Source: Haemonchus contortus
Taxonomy: Eukaryota; Nematoda; Chromadorea; Rhabditida; Trichostrongylidae
Length of the DNA: 64,000 nt
Direction: 5' to 3'
Assembly: GCA_000469685.2 (NCBI GenBank)
Contig: LS997562.1
Coordinates: 2,128,992-2,192,991, forward strand
In this document: in pieces, positions 24,501 to 35,300 of the stretch
How positions within the stretch are numbered: the stretch's first letter is position 1
How the letters are laid out: every line of letters begins with the position of its first letter
Made by a program: the position numbers and the translations under genes
The notes under the pieces: model-generated
Told to the model about the DNA's origin: nothing
Databases searched by the model: none
The model's input: only the letters and a program-made list of their open reading frames with translations

Positions 24501-27500
24501 GTACTTGGACGAGATTCAGCTGTGTGCATTTGCGTAAGCTTCCGGTTACAGTAAGCAAAAATGCCAAAAATTCCAACTAAGATTTCGGGGGTTGCAGCAA
24601 CCTCTATGTTGATCTTTATTTATTTGTTTAGCTATTGCTACAATGGTGGCAGGGACCTCATAACTGATTAAACTCAACTTGACAATAGCAAGTCAAGTTA
24701 AGTTTAATCAGTTACGAATGAACAAAGAACTTTATTCAAAGCAAAATTTATCATTATTCTCTAATGATGACTTTTCATAATGTTATTCTATTATTTCCTC
24801 TTCTTTCTGTTCTTATATGACATATTGCGATTGTTTCTGGTCAGCCGTTTGAAGCTTCAACACATGTGCTCCTTTGCCAATAGTGCAGCCTCTACAAAGT
24901 GGTTAAAACTCGGCCACTCTTTTGCTCATATGCCGGACAAGCCGTTTTGGAATTCTTATTACGCCCTGTGTAGACCGGACCGTTTTTCGACCTGCGTCCA
25001 ATGAGCTATACTTGAGGGCCACAGGTTCATCCTAGGAGGAAATCTCAGAACTATTCTCATCGTGAACTGTGCCTTCAAGCCGAAAGAGGCGGTGTTCCGT
25101 CTAAAAAGGTTAGTTACTAACAACGAAGAGGAGATCGATGTCTATAAAAACAGCTTAGGAAAAGGGTACGAAGTTGAATAGAATAATTAGTAATAAATAC
25201 TCGATAATAACGTTGTAATAGTAATAGCGAAAATAATAACAACAAGCAAATATATTCCATGATATCTTGGAATGATGTGTGCTATTGATACATCTTTTGT
25301 ACCTGTTTTCGTATTTTTGAACGCATTGTAGCTTTCAACTCGGCCGATGTGGATGTGCGCTTAGATGATTGCGATGGAGATGGGCTGAAACTGACTGTTA
25401 TTTTACTTTCTCCTATAGAAGCCATAAGCTCCCGGACGACCGTTCCGGGAGAGAGTATCACCTATGGTTCACGAATTACTTTGACAATAGGTATTTTGGA
25501 ACAGGCACTACGAACACATTGTGTCAAAGATCTCAAAATAAATACCTCGAGCAGATCAGTGAGGAAGTTAAAGTTAAAAAATAGTAAAATTAAAGTTCAA
25601 CCTTATATTCCGACCATCGACAGAAGAGGCTTCATCGTTTTCAGCCATAGATGCTACATCTTGAGACAAGGTATTCGAAGGCTGAAATTACTTCTATTTC
25701 AGCTATTCCGACTTGAAGTGAGGTGAGGACAGTAGAGCACAGGGCGGATCTGCCAAGCAGTTGAGCGGCCACTATTGGCTCTTTTGTGCAGAAGGGAGAA
25801 ACCAGCGAATGAGAGTGCTTACAGTAATTCTTGTCCATACATTATGACCGTAAACCGCGTTTGAAGAAGCTTTTGAAGTAAGTGTAACTCACTGATAAGG
25901 GGGCCACAGCCACCGTGTTATGATCTTCGACAAGGCGATCATGAACATCTTCCAACACTTTGCCAGCCTTCAAAAAACAAGTTGAGAAAAACCAGCAAAT
26001 AAACATATGAGTGTTTGGGGTAGGGAAGACTACCGGAGGATGGTTCTACAACTTATTTATCCACGATTATTTATTCAGCAGACGTAAACACATGGTAAAA
26101 ACAAAGAGAATATCTCACAAGGTTCGCGATTTATGGACAAAACTTAAGTCTCTGACGGGATTCGAACCCGTACTTGTCCTTTCCGTGTTAACGTAAGAAG
26201 GCGAGGGTAAGCGGGGTCTTAGTAGTGTAAGGGATAAGAGCACGGTCCTGGAAAGGACAAGTACAGGTTCGAGTTCCGTCCGAGACTGAAGTGATGGCCA
26301 TAATTCGCCAGTCTTGTGAGACTTTCGGAACGCTTACTGCGGCGATATAACAGCAGTTAACAAAACATCAAGTCAAAATAAAGAAAACACCAACACCACA
26401 ATCACTCAAAAATTGAAATTCAAGTATAGAAGCACCCAGGACCTGGAATAATGTAAACTCGTCCGAAAAATCAGAATGCGCTCAGTGTTAGGATGTCAGA
26501 CAATTTTCGTCAAAGTGGTTCCAAAAGAACTTTTCAGACAATTGCAAAATATTAGATCAGTGCTTAAGCAAAACAAGAAAACTCAGATCAGTAAATTAGT
26601 GATTTAGTAAGTTACAACTAGGTCTAGACTTTTTCGTGAAACGACTTGAGCAGCGCTCGAGCGAACTTATAGCCCTATAGTCATTCTCCTTTGACAATGT
26701 ATTCCGTCTTGAAATAACATTTTCATTGGCATGAGGGTTTTGGCCTCAATATTCGATCCGACAACTTAAATATTACTAGTCGATCATTAGCAACTGCGAA
26801 CTTCCCTGAAGGTACCTTGCTTCTGTGGAAGTGCTAGCTAACCCACACCAACACCGAGTAACTTTTCCGCCAACTACAAGCAGAAGTTACATGAGCCCAA
26901 AAATAGTGGTTGCCATCTCCTTTTTCTATCAAGGACGTCATTCTGCCGGTGAAAGCCCTTCGAGCCCTATTTAGGCCTGTCTAGAGCTGGAAAAATCCAA
27001 CCAACTAAGCTATAGAAGGATTATTATTCGTGAACCTATTCCAAATAGAAATTATGTTACGAAATCAAAAAGTGCCTCTGATTAAGAATCACGCAATTCA
27101 ACAAGTTTGCAAAAGAACTCCGTCGAGCCGGATTCGAACCAGCGACCTAAGGATAGCTGCCACTCTACAGTCCTCCGCTCTACCAACTGAGCTATCGACG
27201 GTACGAGATTGCTGGACCGAAGCCAATTCATCAATAGGGACACGGCAAAAAGTGTAAAAACAACACAAAAGTCAGACTCTCTAAAAAATAAACAATTTTA
27301 TTCTAGCATAAATCCTTTTTAATGGTTTTTTTTCTCCATTGCATTTATATGGCTCCCCTTACTACCATCACTCGCTGAAATACTAAAGTACGGAGTATTC
27401 CTATGAGTCTGCTGAGCTTAGTAAATTTTCACAATGTCCTAAAGCAGTTCAGAAAACGAATAATGATAATTTTCAGATACTATGGTAACTCTACAATTTA

Positions 27501-28158
27501 ATTTCTGGGAACAAAAAGAAAAAGGTTTAGAAGACCAACCTTCATTTTGAACTTCATCAGCTGGTCCTTGAGCGATTCACGTCGATTCTGTTTTTTTTCT
27601 AGCTTTTCTTCTTTCACAGATGTCTCTTTCAACGGATTGGAGTCTGACGAAGACTAAATGGATACATTCAGTTACTTACAGTATCGTGCTACAGTAAGCC
27701 CTCACATAAGAGCTTACTTTCGTTGGAGACAACAGCTCATCGTCGGGAGATGGCCGAACTTCGCTCATGGATCGTGGAAAGAAGCTCTGAAAAAGACAAC
27801 CTATTTTTGTGCGATCAATTTGTATGCTTTGTACAGGATGAAGAAAAATAACACTCGTTCTATTGAAAAAACCTGAAATGTAATAAAGTGAAGGAACAGA
27901 AAAAAACTAAATAGAAGGAGCTTCTTACTTTTGAGCTGTGAGCTTTCGGCTCCGGTGATTTGAGCACCTCTGGTGACTTCAGTTCCATAGACGGCTCAAG
28001 GTTTTCCGTCCATGATCCTGACATCCGTCGGTCTGAAATCAGAAAGACAAAAAATGAAAAACCCCCAACGGGTAAAGGTTCTCACTGGTTCGGATTGGAG
28101 GTAGTGGTTTTTTCCGAGCTGTTGGCCAAGCCTGTGCCGTGACTTCTTCTTCTTCCAT
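9506..28158 (-). CDS. mks-6: MKS-6/CC2D2A, ciliary transition-zone protein with C2 domains
   Basis: CC2D2A is a scaffold of the MKS module at the base of cilia. The start ATG (28158) lies 10 nt after an ATTACAG acceptor, probably trans-spliced. Best exons: 28086-28158, 27929-28032, 27718-27786, 27540-27653, 25893-25967, 25303-25359, 24150-24230, 23415-23474, 23020-23109, 22835-22956, 22221-22270, 21855-22004, 21685-21785, 20818-20988, 20629-20719, 20439-20557, 19968-20042, 19575-19648, 19365-19449, 18348-~18545, 17852-18220, 17685-17750, 17310-17441, 13219-13385, 12654-12762, 12468-12577, 12019-12133, parts of 11.4-11.56 and 10.96-11.05 kb, 10822-10905, ~10.6 kb, 9886-10012, ~9760-9850 and 9506-~9650. 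Order: charged N-terminus, first C2-like region (exon 20439 on), GLFGAIGSLFGPAD, second C2 (SGRNPNWQHG, WVEIPFSTVY), ARLVSMVPF, ALPEGAQAAYVF, and a C-terminal FALAVHLQSAFGHV. Several exons need a one-base correction to stay in frame. Confidence 0.85.
11565..11635 (-). repeat. Dispersed repeat family A, copy
   Basis: Contains the family core GCGATTCTGATTGGAATATC followed by GAATGCGGGCGC, in an mks-6 intron. Related copies lie near 7.1, 31.05, 32.0, 43.6, 52.2 and 59.5 kb. Confidence 0.65.
13500..13745 (+). repeat. Dispersed repeat family B, copy 1
   Basis: About 245 bp almost identical, in reverse orientation, to 43258-43511. Shared blocks include CGCGTGCGGCGAATCGATTA, ATGCATAAAATAATGATCGC and ACGAAATGGTCGCGTCGCGG. 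It lies in the large intron of mks-6 beside the exon at 13219-13385. The apparent ORFs across it (MVRDSRVR...) are shadows of the repeat. Confidence 0.85.
14516..14527 (+). promoter_or_regulatory. TATA-like element upstream of His-rich gene B
   Basis: CTCGATAAAAAGG about 50 nt before the start codon, at the same distance as the TATA-like motif of paralogue A. Confidence 0.3.
14573..15186 (+). CDS. Histidine-rich small protein B (three exons), nested in an mks-6 intron
   Basis: CDS exons 14573-14584, 14652-14756 and 15055-15186 encode 82 residues. Exon 1 is MSYQ. Exon 2 is a Gly/Tyr/Pro-rich segment (GYPGGGYSPYGQQYPHPPPP..., ending APPP). Exon 3 begins VVIRED and has 24 His among 43 residues, with SMFHHQHLHHHHYHRHC near the end and a terminal DC. 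Splice sites are GT-AG and all phase 0, exactly matching paralogue A in exon number, phase, order of segments and the C-terminal Cys. The gene lies on the opposite strand inside the 3.9-kb mks-6 intron between exons 17310-17441 and 13219-13385. It arose by duplication with paralogue A; divergence of the His spacers shows the duplication is not recent. Metal binding is inferred from composition. Confidence 0.75.
18822..19199 (+). mobile_element. MULE-like MITE, copy 1 (378 bp) in an mks-6 intron
   Basis: Terminal inverted repeats GGG(T)..GGAACTTCTCCCCTA at both ends (left GGGTCCGGGAACTTCTCCCC, right the reverse of GGGTAACGGAACTTCTCCCC). It is flanked by an identical 9-bp target duplication GATCGAGAC at 18813-18821 and 19200-19208. 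No coding capacity. A 9-10-bp duplication with GGG-starting termini suits a non-autonomous Mutator-like element. A second copy in inverted orientation is at 49021-49408. Confidence 0.88.
26144..26290. repeat. Inverted pair of tRNA-like sequences (SINE or tRNA pseudogene remnants)
   Basis: On the plus strand 26214-26286 reads like a decayed tRNA: GGTCTTAG start, an A-box-like TAGTGTAAGGGATAAGAGC, a B-box GGTTCGAGTTCC and a 3' stem CCGAGAC pairing with the 5' GTCTTAG. The anticodon arm is abnormal, with a GTCCT/AGGAC stem and a 4-nt loop. A 3' half of the same sequence lies in opposite orientation at 26144-26195, with an intact T arm ACGGGTTCGAATCCCGT. Neither is a credible functional tRNA. Confidence 0.45.
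27120..27201 (-). tRNA. tRNA-Tyr: tRNA-Tyr (anticodon GTA) with a 10-nt intron
   Basis: The minus strand folds into a full cloverleaf: acceptor CCGTCGA/TCGACGG, D arm GCTCAGTTGGTAGAGC, anticodon stem GAGGA/TCCTT with loop CTGTAG-A, T arm CGCTGGTTCGAATCCGGC. The anticodon is GTA. Ten bases (AGTGGCAGCT) interrupt the loop after position 37, the normal place of the eukaryotic tRNA-Tyr intron. A T4 run lies shortly after the 3' end as Pol III terminator. The gene sits on the same strand as mks-6, inside the intron between exons 27540-27653 and 25893-25967. Its maturation needs the tRNA ligase pathway in which archease, also in this window, acts. Confidence 0.93.
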
Positions 28159-30047
28159 AGTTATTTACCTGTAATCAATACATATAGTTTGTATATGCGT
28201 GAGATGCTGATAATGGAGCTAGCTTTTCCATTTCGTCGAACATGAACAACATTATCACGTCCTGATGAACTTCAGGCCGTTCACACAGCATTTGGAGTTA
28301 ATTACGCGATCGATACATATGTTTTTCACAGGAATGTTGAAAAAGCATTAACGCAGTTGACACCTATACATTTGAGAGCACATTTTAGGCATTAATAGGG
28401 AAATACCCACATCATGGATGACCATGTTAATAACAGCATTGAGTACCACAATAAAGATAGATATCGATTCTAAATTCTAAATAGAAGTCGAGGATTACCG
28501 CACCTCTGTGTTGCCCACTACGTCCCCATGACAACGCATATAGGGGTGAGAGGGTTACACAGAAGGCAGCCGGCTGCCATCCAAAAATAGCATTTGTTGA
28601 AAGGATGGTTTGGCAGTGAGGCTGAAGTTACCCACTCCTTTTTTGAAGTTTCGGCATAAAAATAAATAAAAAATAGAAAATAAATTGTAAAAATTGTAAA
28701 AATGTGAAAAACCAATCGATGCCACGAAAAATGGTTTAGACCCTTTTTTATATCGATGCGTATCGCAAAGATCATGATTAGAGAAACTGTAGAACCTAAC
28801 TCAACATTCAGACCAGAGAATGTGCCATGAACACTCTTTACACTTGGATTCGTGGGAGCGATTGACTCTGATACTGATCCTGACATCTGAGTCTGATACA
28901 ACAGTCTAGGCCCAGGCAAGTTTCAGATTTGGTAGACAGTCATGGACTTGTGTGAGCTTCACCTGACCTAGGAAAGATTCGATTCCTCAGTTCAGTAGAA
29001 GTGAAAAGCGACGCCCCGACCCGGATAGCTAAGGGTGAGCCTCTGTTTGAAAGGATCAAGCGATAGCTCAGTATTCGAGATTTTTGTTCAAATAAAAGTG
29101 GACATTGCGTCTAAAATAAGAAGCCAATCGAAGCACAGAAAATCCGGAAAAAAGTTTTTTTGAATACGAGGTTAATTTTAGCAAATTATTTTTAGTATTG
29201 TGTGAGTTGTGGAAGGGGTTGGATACTGTGATCACATTCCCAATATGGTCCACGCAACTGCTCCATCATTGGAAAGCTGTTTGACACGTCCATCAGTGGG
29301 CGTTCTTGGCAGTAATAGACGTTTTTGACGAACAGCTTAAGCTATTACTTTACTGAGTCTTTTGGGTTTTTTTCCAATACAACAACGCCTCACACCCTCA
29401 CTCCAAAAACAAGGCTACCTAAGAGTAGGTAGTACAGTAGCTCAGTCGCATTTCCATCTCTGCCTGCAAAAGAAAGGCAGTGAAATTGGTCGCTATCACA
29501 CACCCGTGGTCCTCTAGTTCGCATCCTGCTACGAACTTCCTCAAAGACACCCAAGCTTATCATGAAGCGTTGTGTACTCAAATGACGCAGCCTTTACAAA
29601 AAAAAATGTGCGTCATACGTTCGTGGTAAAATCCGGTGCCATCTGTCCTAATCTGAACCACTAAAAAGACTGTAAGCTGTAATGTAAACAGGGAGGGGCG
29701 TAGTTGTGTCACCTGTCACGTCTCTTTCCCTTAGTGGCACAGAAATAGCTCGATTTCAGTACCACAACCGTTACTCAGCCCTGCAGACGGACTCTTTCAC
29801 TCGACTTGGCTATCTCCTCCAAGTTCCAATGCCCTCTCAGGGCCCTGCCGTCATCCTTTACCAGAACCGTTAACAATGTTGTTTTCTGGAGACTCAGGCT
29901 AAACTGTCGCTCAGGGGCTGTGTCCCGAGATCTCGGTCTGGGATCGGAGTAGTTGTTTGCTCGGAGAAGGGATACATACACGACGGTAATGTCATATCTG
30001 ATCGCACTCGCACCGCATCACATAAGCTACATCTTGACCTCTCCCCT
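28159..30047. other. Upstream region of mks-6, no gene recognised
   Basis: Begins with the ATTACAG acceptor just before the mks-6 ATG. No clear X-box was noticed by eye. The remainder carries open frames without recognisable similarity or splice support. Confidence 0.35.
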
Positions 30048-30266
30048 TCAGCCGATTCTTCTCAAAAAGTTATTATTTAGCTGTATTTTGAATGATTTTC
30101 CAGGCGATAGCGCCGCCCATTTCCGTTTCTGAGCAGATCCCTTTCTAGAGCTTTCGGACTTCCTCTTTTTTCTCCGCTCTGCTTCTTCTTGTATTTTGGC
30201 GAATGTTCTCGCCTCCATAAGAGGATGACTGGTACGCAACGAACCTTGATCGTTGTTCTCTTCAAT
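30048..30266 (-). CDS. Candidate terminal exon, Lys/Glu-rich, unrecognised
   Basis: A minus-strand open stretch ends with TGA at 30048. It encodes a charged helix-prone sequence (TFAKIQEEAERRKKRKSESS, then KGSAQKRKW) with the look of a nucleolar protein tail. The only possible acceptor (AATAAAAG) is weak and no upstream exon was identified. If real, it would be the 3' end of a gene upstream of mks-6 on the same strand. Confidence 0.2.
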   Translation of the reverse strand: MEENNDQGSLRTSHPLMEARTFAKIQEEAERRKKRKSESSRKGSAQKRKWAALSPGKSFKIQLNNNFLRRIG

Positions 30267-30989
30267 CTTTTATTCACGTGGGTTTCGCGAGGACTGACCG
30301 AATGTAAACAATCGTATGTTGTTTGCTCACCTGCAATTTAGAGCCTTGAGTCAATCAGAAGCTGATTTTTTGTTACTATGACAACTATCGCCACGACAAT
30401 TTTATAAGAGCTATAACTAAGCCGTTCATACTCCTCGAACTCCACTATTAGACACATTCGTAAGAGCTTATTGCTTTATTGATATGCTAAAATAGCTAAC
30501 TTTCTCTATCCAAAACAAAAGAATCTAGTCAGAACGTTGCAGTGCAGGCTGCGCCATGTACTTGTCCTCAGTCCGGACACATATAGTCCTGCAGAGCTCG
30601 TTATTGAATCAATTTCGTCTGCAGATGTTCTGGAGTTGTAGCGTTCCAACGAAAGTACCTTTTGAGGGGTGTTCTTTACCAACGTTATCAGCTGTGTAAG
30701 ATTAGCGTAACAGTTAGAGGCGCCACAGCATTATTATGCCAACCATTTGATCGAATTTTTCTTCATTACTCATGCCATTCAGTTGATCTTGCCTCATCAA
30801 GTAGTTGCAGCACAGCTATCATCATATTATTACTATTATTACTAAAATTACCGTCGTTAATATTGTTTAGGAAGGTGGTGCAGTGTCTTCCGTACTACCC
30901 TTAACTTGGTCTGGGGCCTGGCTGGATCTAGGATTGATGCCCTCCCAACTCAACTAAGTTTCCCATCCTATCCTCTGAGGTCGGTCATT

Positions 30990-31115
30990 TGGGAGGATCA
31001 AACCGTTTTGTACATCGGCTAGTCATGGCAAACCATTGCGGTAGTTACATACGGATTCAAATTGCTACTATGACCTTGAATGGAAATCGGATGAGCGGGC
31101 ACATCCCGGATGAAA
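30990..31115 (-). repeat. Dispersed repeat family A, copy
   Basis: Shares the flank GGGAGGAT.AAACCGTTTTGT and the core TGCTACTATGACCTTGAATG with the copy at 7041-7165, more diverged. Confidence 0.45.
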
Positions 31116-31964
31116 CTATTATCGTTGGAAGGAGTACCCTTTACCCATTTTTGATTAACAACATAACTATAACTATTATTATGATTATTAGTAATTCCAC
31201 TGCCGCCTTCCAGCTACTGTCAGTTGCGAATGAGACTTAGGGGTCTCTTCTAGCCGCTTCAAATTCATTACCACCTTTGCTAGTGGGGATAGGTCGTCTA
31301 CTGGAAATGTGGAAGCACCCCGAGTTGCATTTGAGCCTCTGAAGAAGACGACCATCTCAAAACGTTAGGCCTGTCAGCTAATAAAATGCTCCAGCATTTG
31401 TCCAAATCAAAAAAAGCAGAATTATTATTATTACTATTATCATTAATTATCATTATCATTATTATTATTGTTATTACTACTATCGTTATAGCCGATAGGG
31501 AATTCCCCCAATGCGCATCCGGGTTCAAACTTTGGCCGGCGCTGTAATTTTGCTCATGACTCGTCATCCTTATAAAACTTTCGCTGACGTAATAGGCGAG
31601 ATAACAGCAATTAGTAGGAATTATGAAGTCGAAGGGTTACTACTATTTAAAATACTAATGTTATTGTCACTCAAAAATAATGAGTATTACTATTATGGTA
31701 TAATCACCATTGTATTGTTTTTGGATTCATATTATCAATAATGAATATTATTGAGAACTATTCATGATTATTTGCTATTATGATAACTATTCGATCCTTT
31801 AAACGATGTATCTGTGTATTCCCAAGTAGCGCTGCTACCGCCCGTTTAGTGCAGGGATCTAATACAGCATCGATTCCCCTCAGGAACGAACTTCTCATCC
31901 TTCGGAGACACTCGATGGCACTTGACTCACCTGAGAGGCTAACGCTCTGTAGTGAACGTCACAT
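31116..31964. other. Intergenic stretch with ATT-type low-complexity DNA
   Basis: Two A/T-rich trinucleotide-like patches (about 31150-31200 and 31415-31490). No gene seen. Confidence 0.5.
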
Positions 31965-32058
31965 GGCCCTCGTAAATCAATGTATGAGTCAAATACGCTT
32001 CAAACGATTGTACGGTTCTGAATAGAAGTCAAACACATGGGCGTACCCCCAAAACACG
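31965..32058 (-). repeat. Dispersed repeat family A, copy
   Basis: Core TACGGTTCTGAATAGAAGTC with flank AAATACGCTTCAAACGAT, just upstream of the scramblase gene. Confidence 0.55.
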
Positions 32059-32330
32059 GTTGTGTGCATTCCCAAGCAGTAACGATCAAACCGAAACCTC
32101 TATCCTCTGTCACACCTTGCTCAATCCTTCGTCTTTTTCTTCCGCTATTAAGACTGCCCTTCGAGTGAGTGCAGTAATTGCAACGACATCTCCGTGACAC
32201 AACGGTGCTCGCCCAGCAGTGTGTGATCTTTTTGGTGCTGAAGCCAACATCACTTTGTGGAATATTTACCTTCTGAACCGTAATGTACTGATTTTTCTGG
32301 CTCTTAAGTCATCTAAGCTCATCCTTACAG

Positions 32331-35300
32331 TATCACCTTGGACGAACAAAGCAGGAATGGTTCCTACTACACCATCACCTTACGTGGCTTCTTTTCAATC
32401 GGGCGCAGTAACCCTACAACCAGGTGCACAGATTCAAGCAATATCAGTCAATGGTCTTGTACCCAACAACCAGAATGGGTTAAGTGAGTTACTCAATTTC
32501 AGTCATACTTACTGTTTTGTCTCCTTGAGAAGAAAATTTGAAGGACGAGCAATGTTTAGGGTGGGTGCCAATCACTTAACTCTAAGAATTAGAACCTACT
32601 ACCTCGAGCTCAGCCAATAGATTGTTTCAGTTGCCTGAAAAGCTGGAACGATATATGTTCCAAGTTACTTCATCCACACAAACCATATCTCTATAGATCT
32701 TCTAACGATTCTACTCGCAATATGATGAGGTGGCATTAGGTCCAACTCTAGCAAATTTAGAAGCTTTTGACAAGCAAATGTGGGTGGTTTTGCAGTGCAG
32801 GTTATTCCGAAAATGTGACAGAGAGAAGGTCGGCCCGCTGGATGGGGATCTAGATGGGAGAACCATTGCCGAGGCCAGTTATCAAAGCCTCGCATATCTT
32901 TCTCCACCGCTTACGCCATGGGGTAATTTGTGCGGCCTACAACCCAACAACAAGTGGACCTAATGACTCTTGTAACTGCTAATGTTCTTGTATTACAGCC
33001 ACAGTATGGATGAATGTTCCGCAACCGATTGCGGGGGTGCCTCCGGGACTGGAATACCTCACTATGGTCGACCGGATCGTGGTACATCAGGTGAAAATTT
33101 AAGTTAAGAAAAGTAGCCGGTCATCGGGCCCTCCTAAGTCCACGGTTGAGCAAAACCACATGGAACCAAACCCGTCAGAAAAGTTCTCCCCAGTCGAAGC
33201 GGCTTATCGCAGGCTCAATCGATAGCGATCGATAGGCTCAGATCTGCTTCACTTCGACACAATGGAATTAGACGACAAAACAATTTCGGGGTTCCTGGTA
33301 GAAAGATGACAATCTCGATCAGCTCTGAATTCCGACCTCTCTTGCGCCGAATCGCACCGAGCCTCCTGAGAATAGTTGGGTACGGAATCAACTACCGATG
33401 TAGCTACGATTCTTGTTCATCATCATCACTTTAGTCAGTGAGATATGTATGTAAGTAGATCTGCAGGTAAGTGAGCGGACAGAAAAATATCCGAAGACAT
33501 TGTTTCACAGACAAAAATGGACCGAAATTCGCAACTGTAGAGAATTAGGAATTCATATGTCAGAAAAACTATTTTAGTTGATCGAATGGAAAGAAATCCT
33601 CTTCGATTATCATGTAAAAAACAAATACGTGCTGTTGAATGCTAATAGTGAGCAGGTTCGTGTCATTAGATTCGTTGTGCATTACAGTTACGGCAAAATG
33701 CGTTCAGAGTCTACGATGCGCGTCGTAGGCAATGACTTTGATGCTTATTGATTAGTCTTCTGAAAGCCCCACGGAGAGCTCACGTCTCCACAAGTCAGTC
33801 ACTGACACAAACACACGTATGTAAGGTCCCTTCTAAGGACTACACTGAATTAGCGCTTCCGTGTCGAGTATGAGGCGACACACGGCAATTTAGGAATTTA
33901 TTGTAACGAAAAGCAACAACAAAATCACGAACAAAAATAAAACAAAAATGAGGCACAAAACAAAAGGGTCCAATCAAGAGAGTCTCCCGTGCGTCGGAGA
34001 CAGAGAGAGGGCGATAGGTCCTACCGCAGATGGATCGGCCCCTAAGGCCTTCCTCAAGTTACCTCGTTCGTAAACCACAGAAGCTCGCCTCAGAGCATTC
34101 ACCGAGGGTCCGAGGGCACGGAGTCAACTCTGTGGGGGCACTGGCGGCGGGAGAAGGAAGAAAACAAATGACGAACGCCTCCTCTTGAAGGTCCACGTGG
34201 GTCTTCACCAGGTCCACAATCTCCCTAAAAACCTCCTTTCGCCTTTTGTCCTCTATCGGAGACACCATAATCCGGAACCGAAAGTGTTCCAACTGGCAAG
34301 TGTTTCTCTGAGGTCGCTATATGACGTGACTACTTTGGTGGTAAGTCCTCCCTTAGGGCCGTCCTTTTCCAAGAGCAGAGCTGATTGCCGCGAATCCCGC
34401 GGGTCCGTGTTTCTACTTCCTTGTAGCTTCGGATTCTTTTACCAGATCCGTTTTGAGCCTCTCGAACGCGCCTCTATAAAAATCGATTATGCAATTTCCT
34501 TTAATGACCTCGTGGTTTGCCACAGACGACGTCGTGCATGTAAACTATGTATGTCCAATCGGTACAGGGAGAATACAGGTTCAGGATTCTCCTCAGTGCT
34601 TCCTCGTCCAGCGATACGACCCATTCTTATTTTGCGGGATGGTTAGCTCATTCCTGATAAATAATGAGGCCGCTTTCCAGGCACTCCATATGTCCCCAAA
34701 CGGTATCTTTCCGTATGCTCCTTGAAAATGGATATCCTCGATGTCGGCCGATGCTGCCTTCGCAAAGCAGTTGTCCTGGCACTGATACTGAATGTGGGCT
34801 TTGTCCTTGGGACTCGCCAACACTGCGTATCTGAAATCACTTGTATATATCTTACAAACTTTTGCCTTTGGTTTTCTACCTTTACGACCTATGACGTGAG
34901 CTGTGTCAACTCGTTCGTCTGGGATCTCCTTAGGAACTATTCTCAACATGTCAAACTGTATCCGCACTGGTTCACTATTTTCCTCTAACGTAGTCACTAG
35001 TGCTGAATTTTCAGTGATTCAATTACACGAAACGGTCCTGCCCATTCGTTTACTAACTTCGTGTGTCTGTCGCGCTTCCTCTCCAGGCGAAAAAATATAC
35101 ACACGATCTCCTGGTTTTGGAGAAGCTTTTCGTTCGACCTTTTTCGTGGAGTCACAGGAGTTCTTCATTTGCTCTCTCACATGGCCGTTGTATTCCTTTA
35201 CTCTATAAGTTTCTGCCACTGCTTGCAGGATTTCTGCTTTGTAGCTCCCCACGACTAATCTGTGTAATACCTACTTACACCTGCGTTCGGTATGACATCT

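Noticed and set aside
28518..28919. Minus-strand ORF upstream of mks-6 (MSGSVSESIAP segment)
   Set aside because: An acceptor-like CAG precedes an ATG, but there is no good donor and no family match; resemblance to the mks-6 N-terminus is only compositional.
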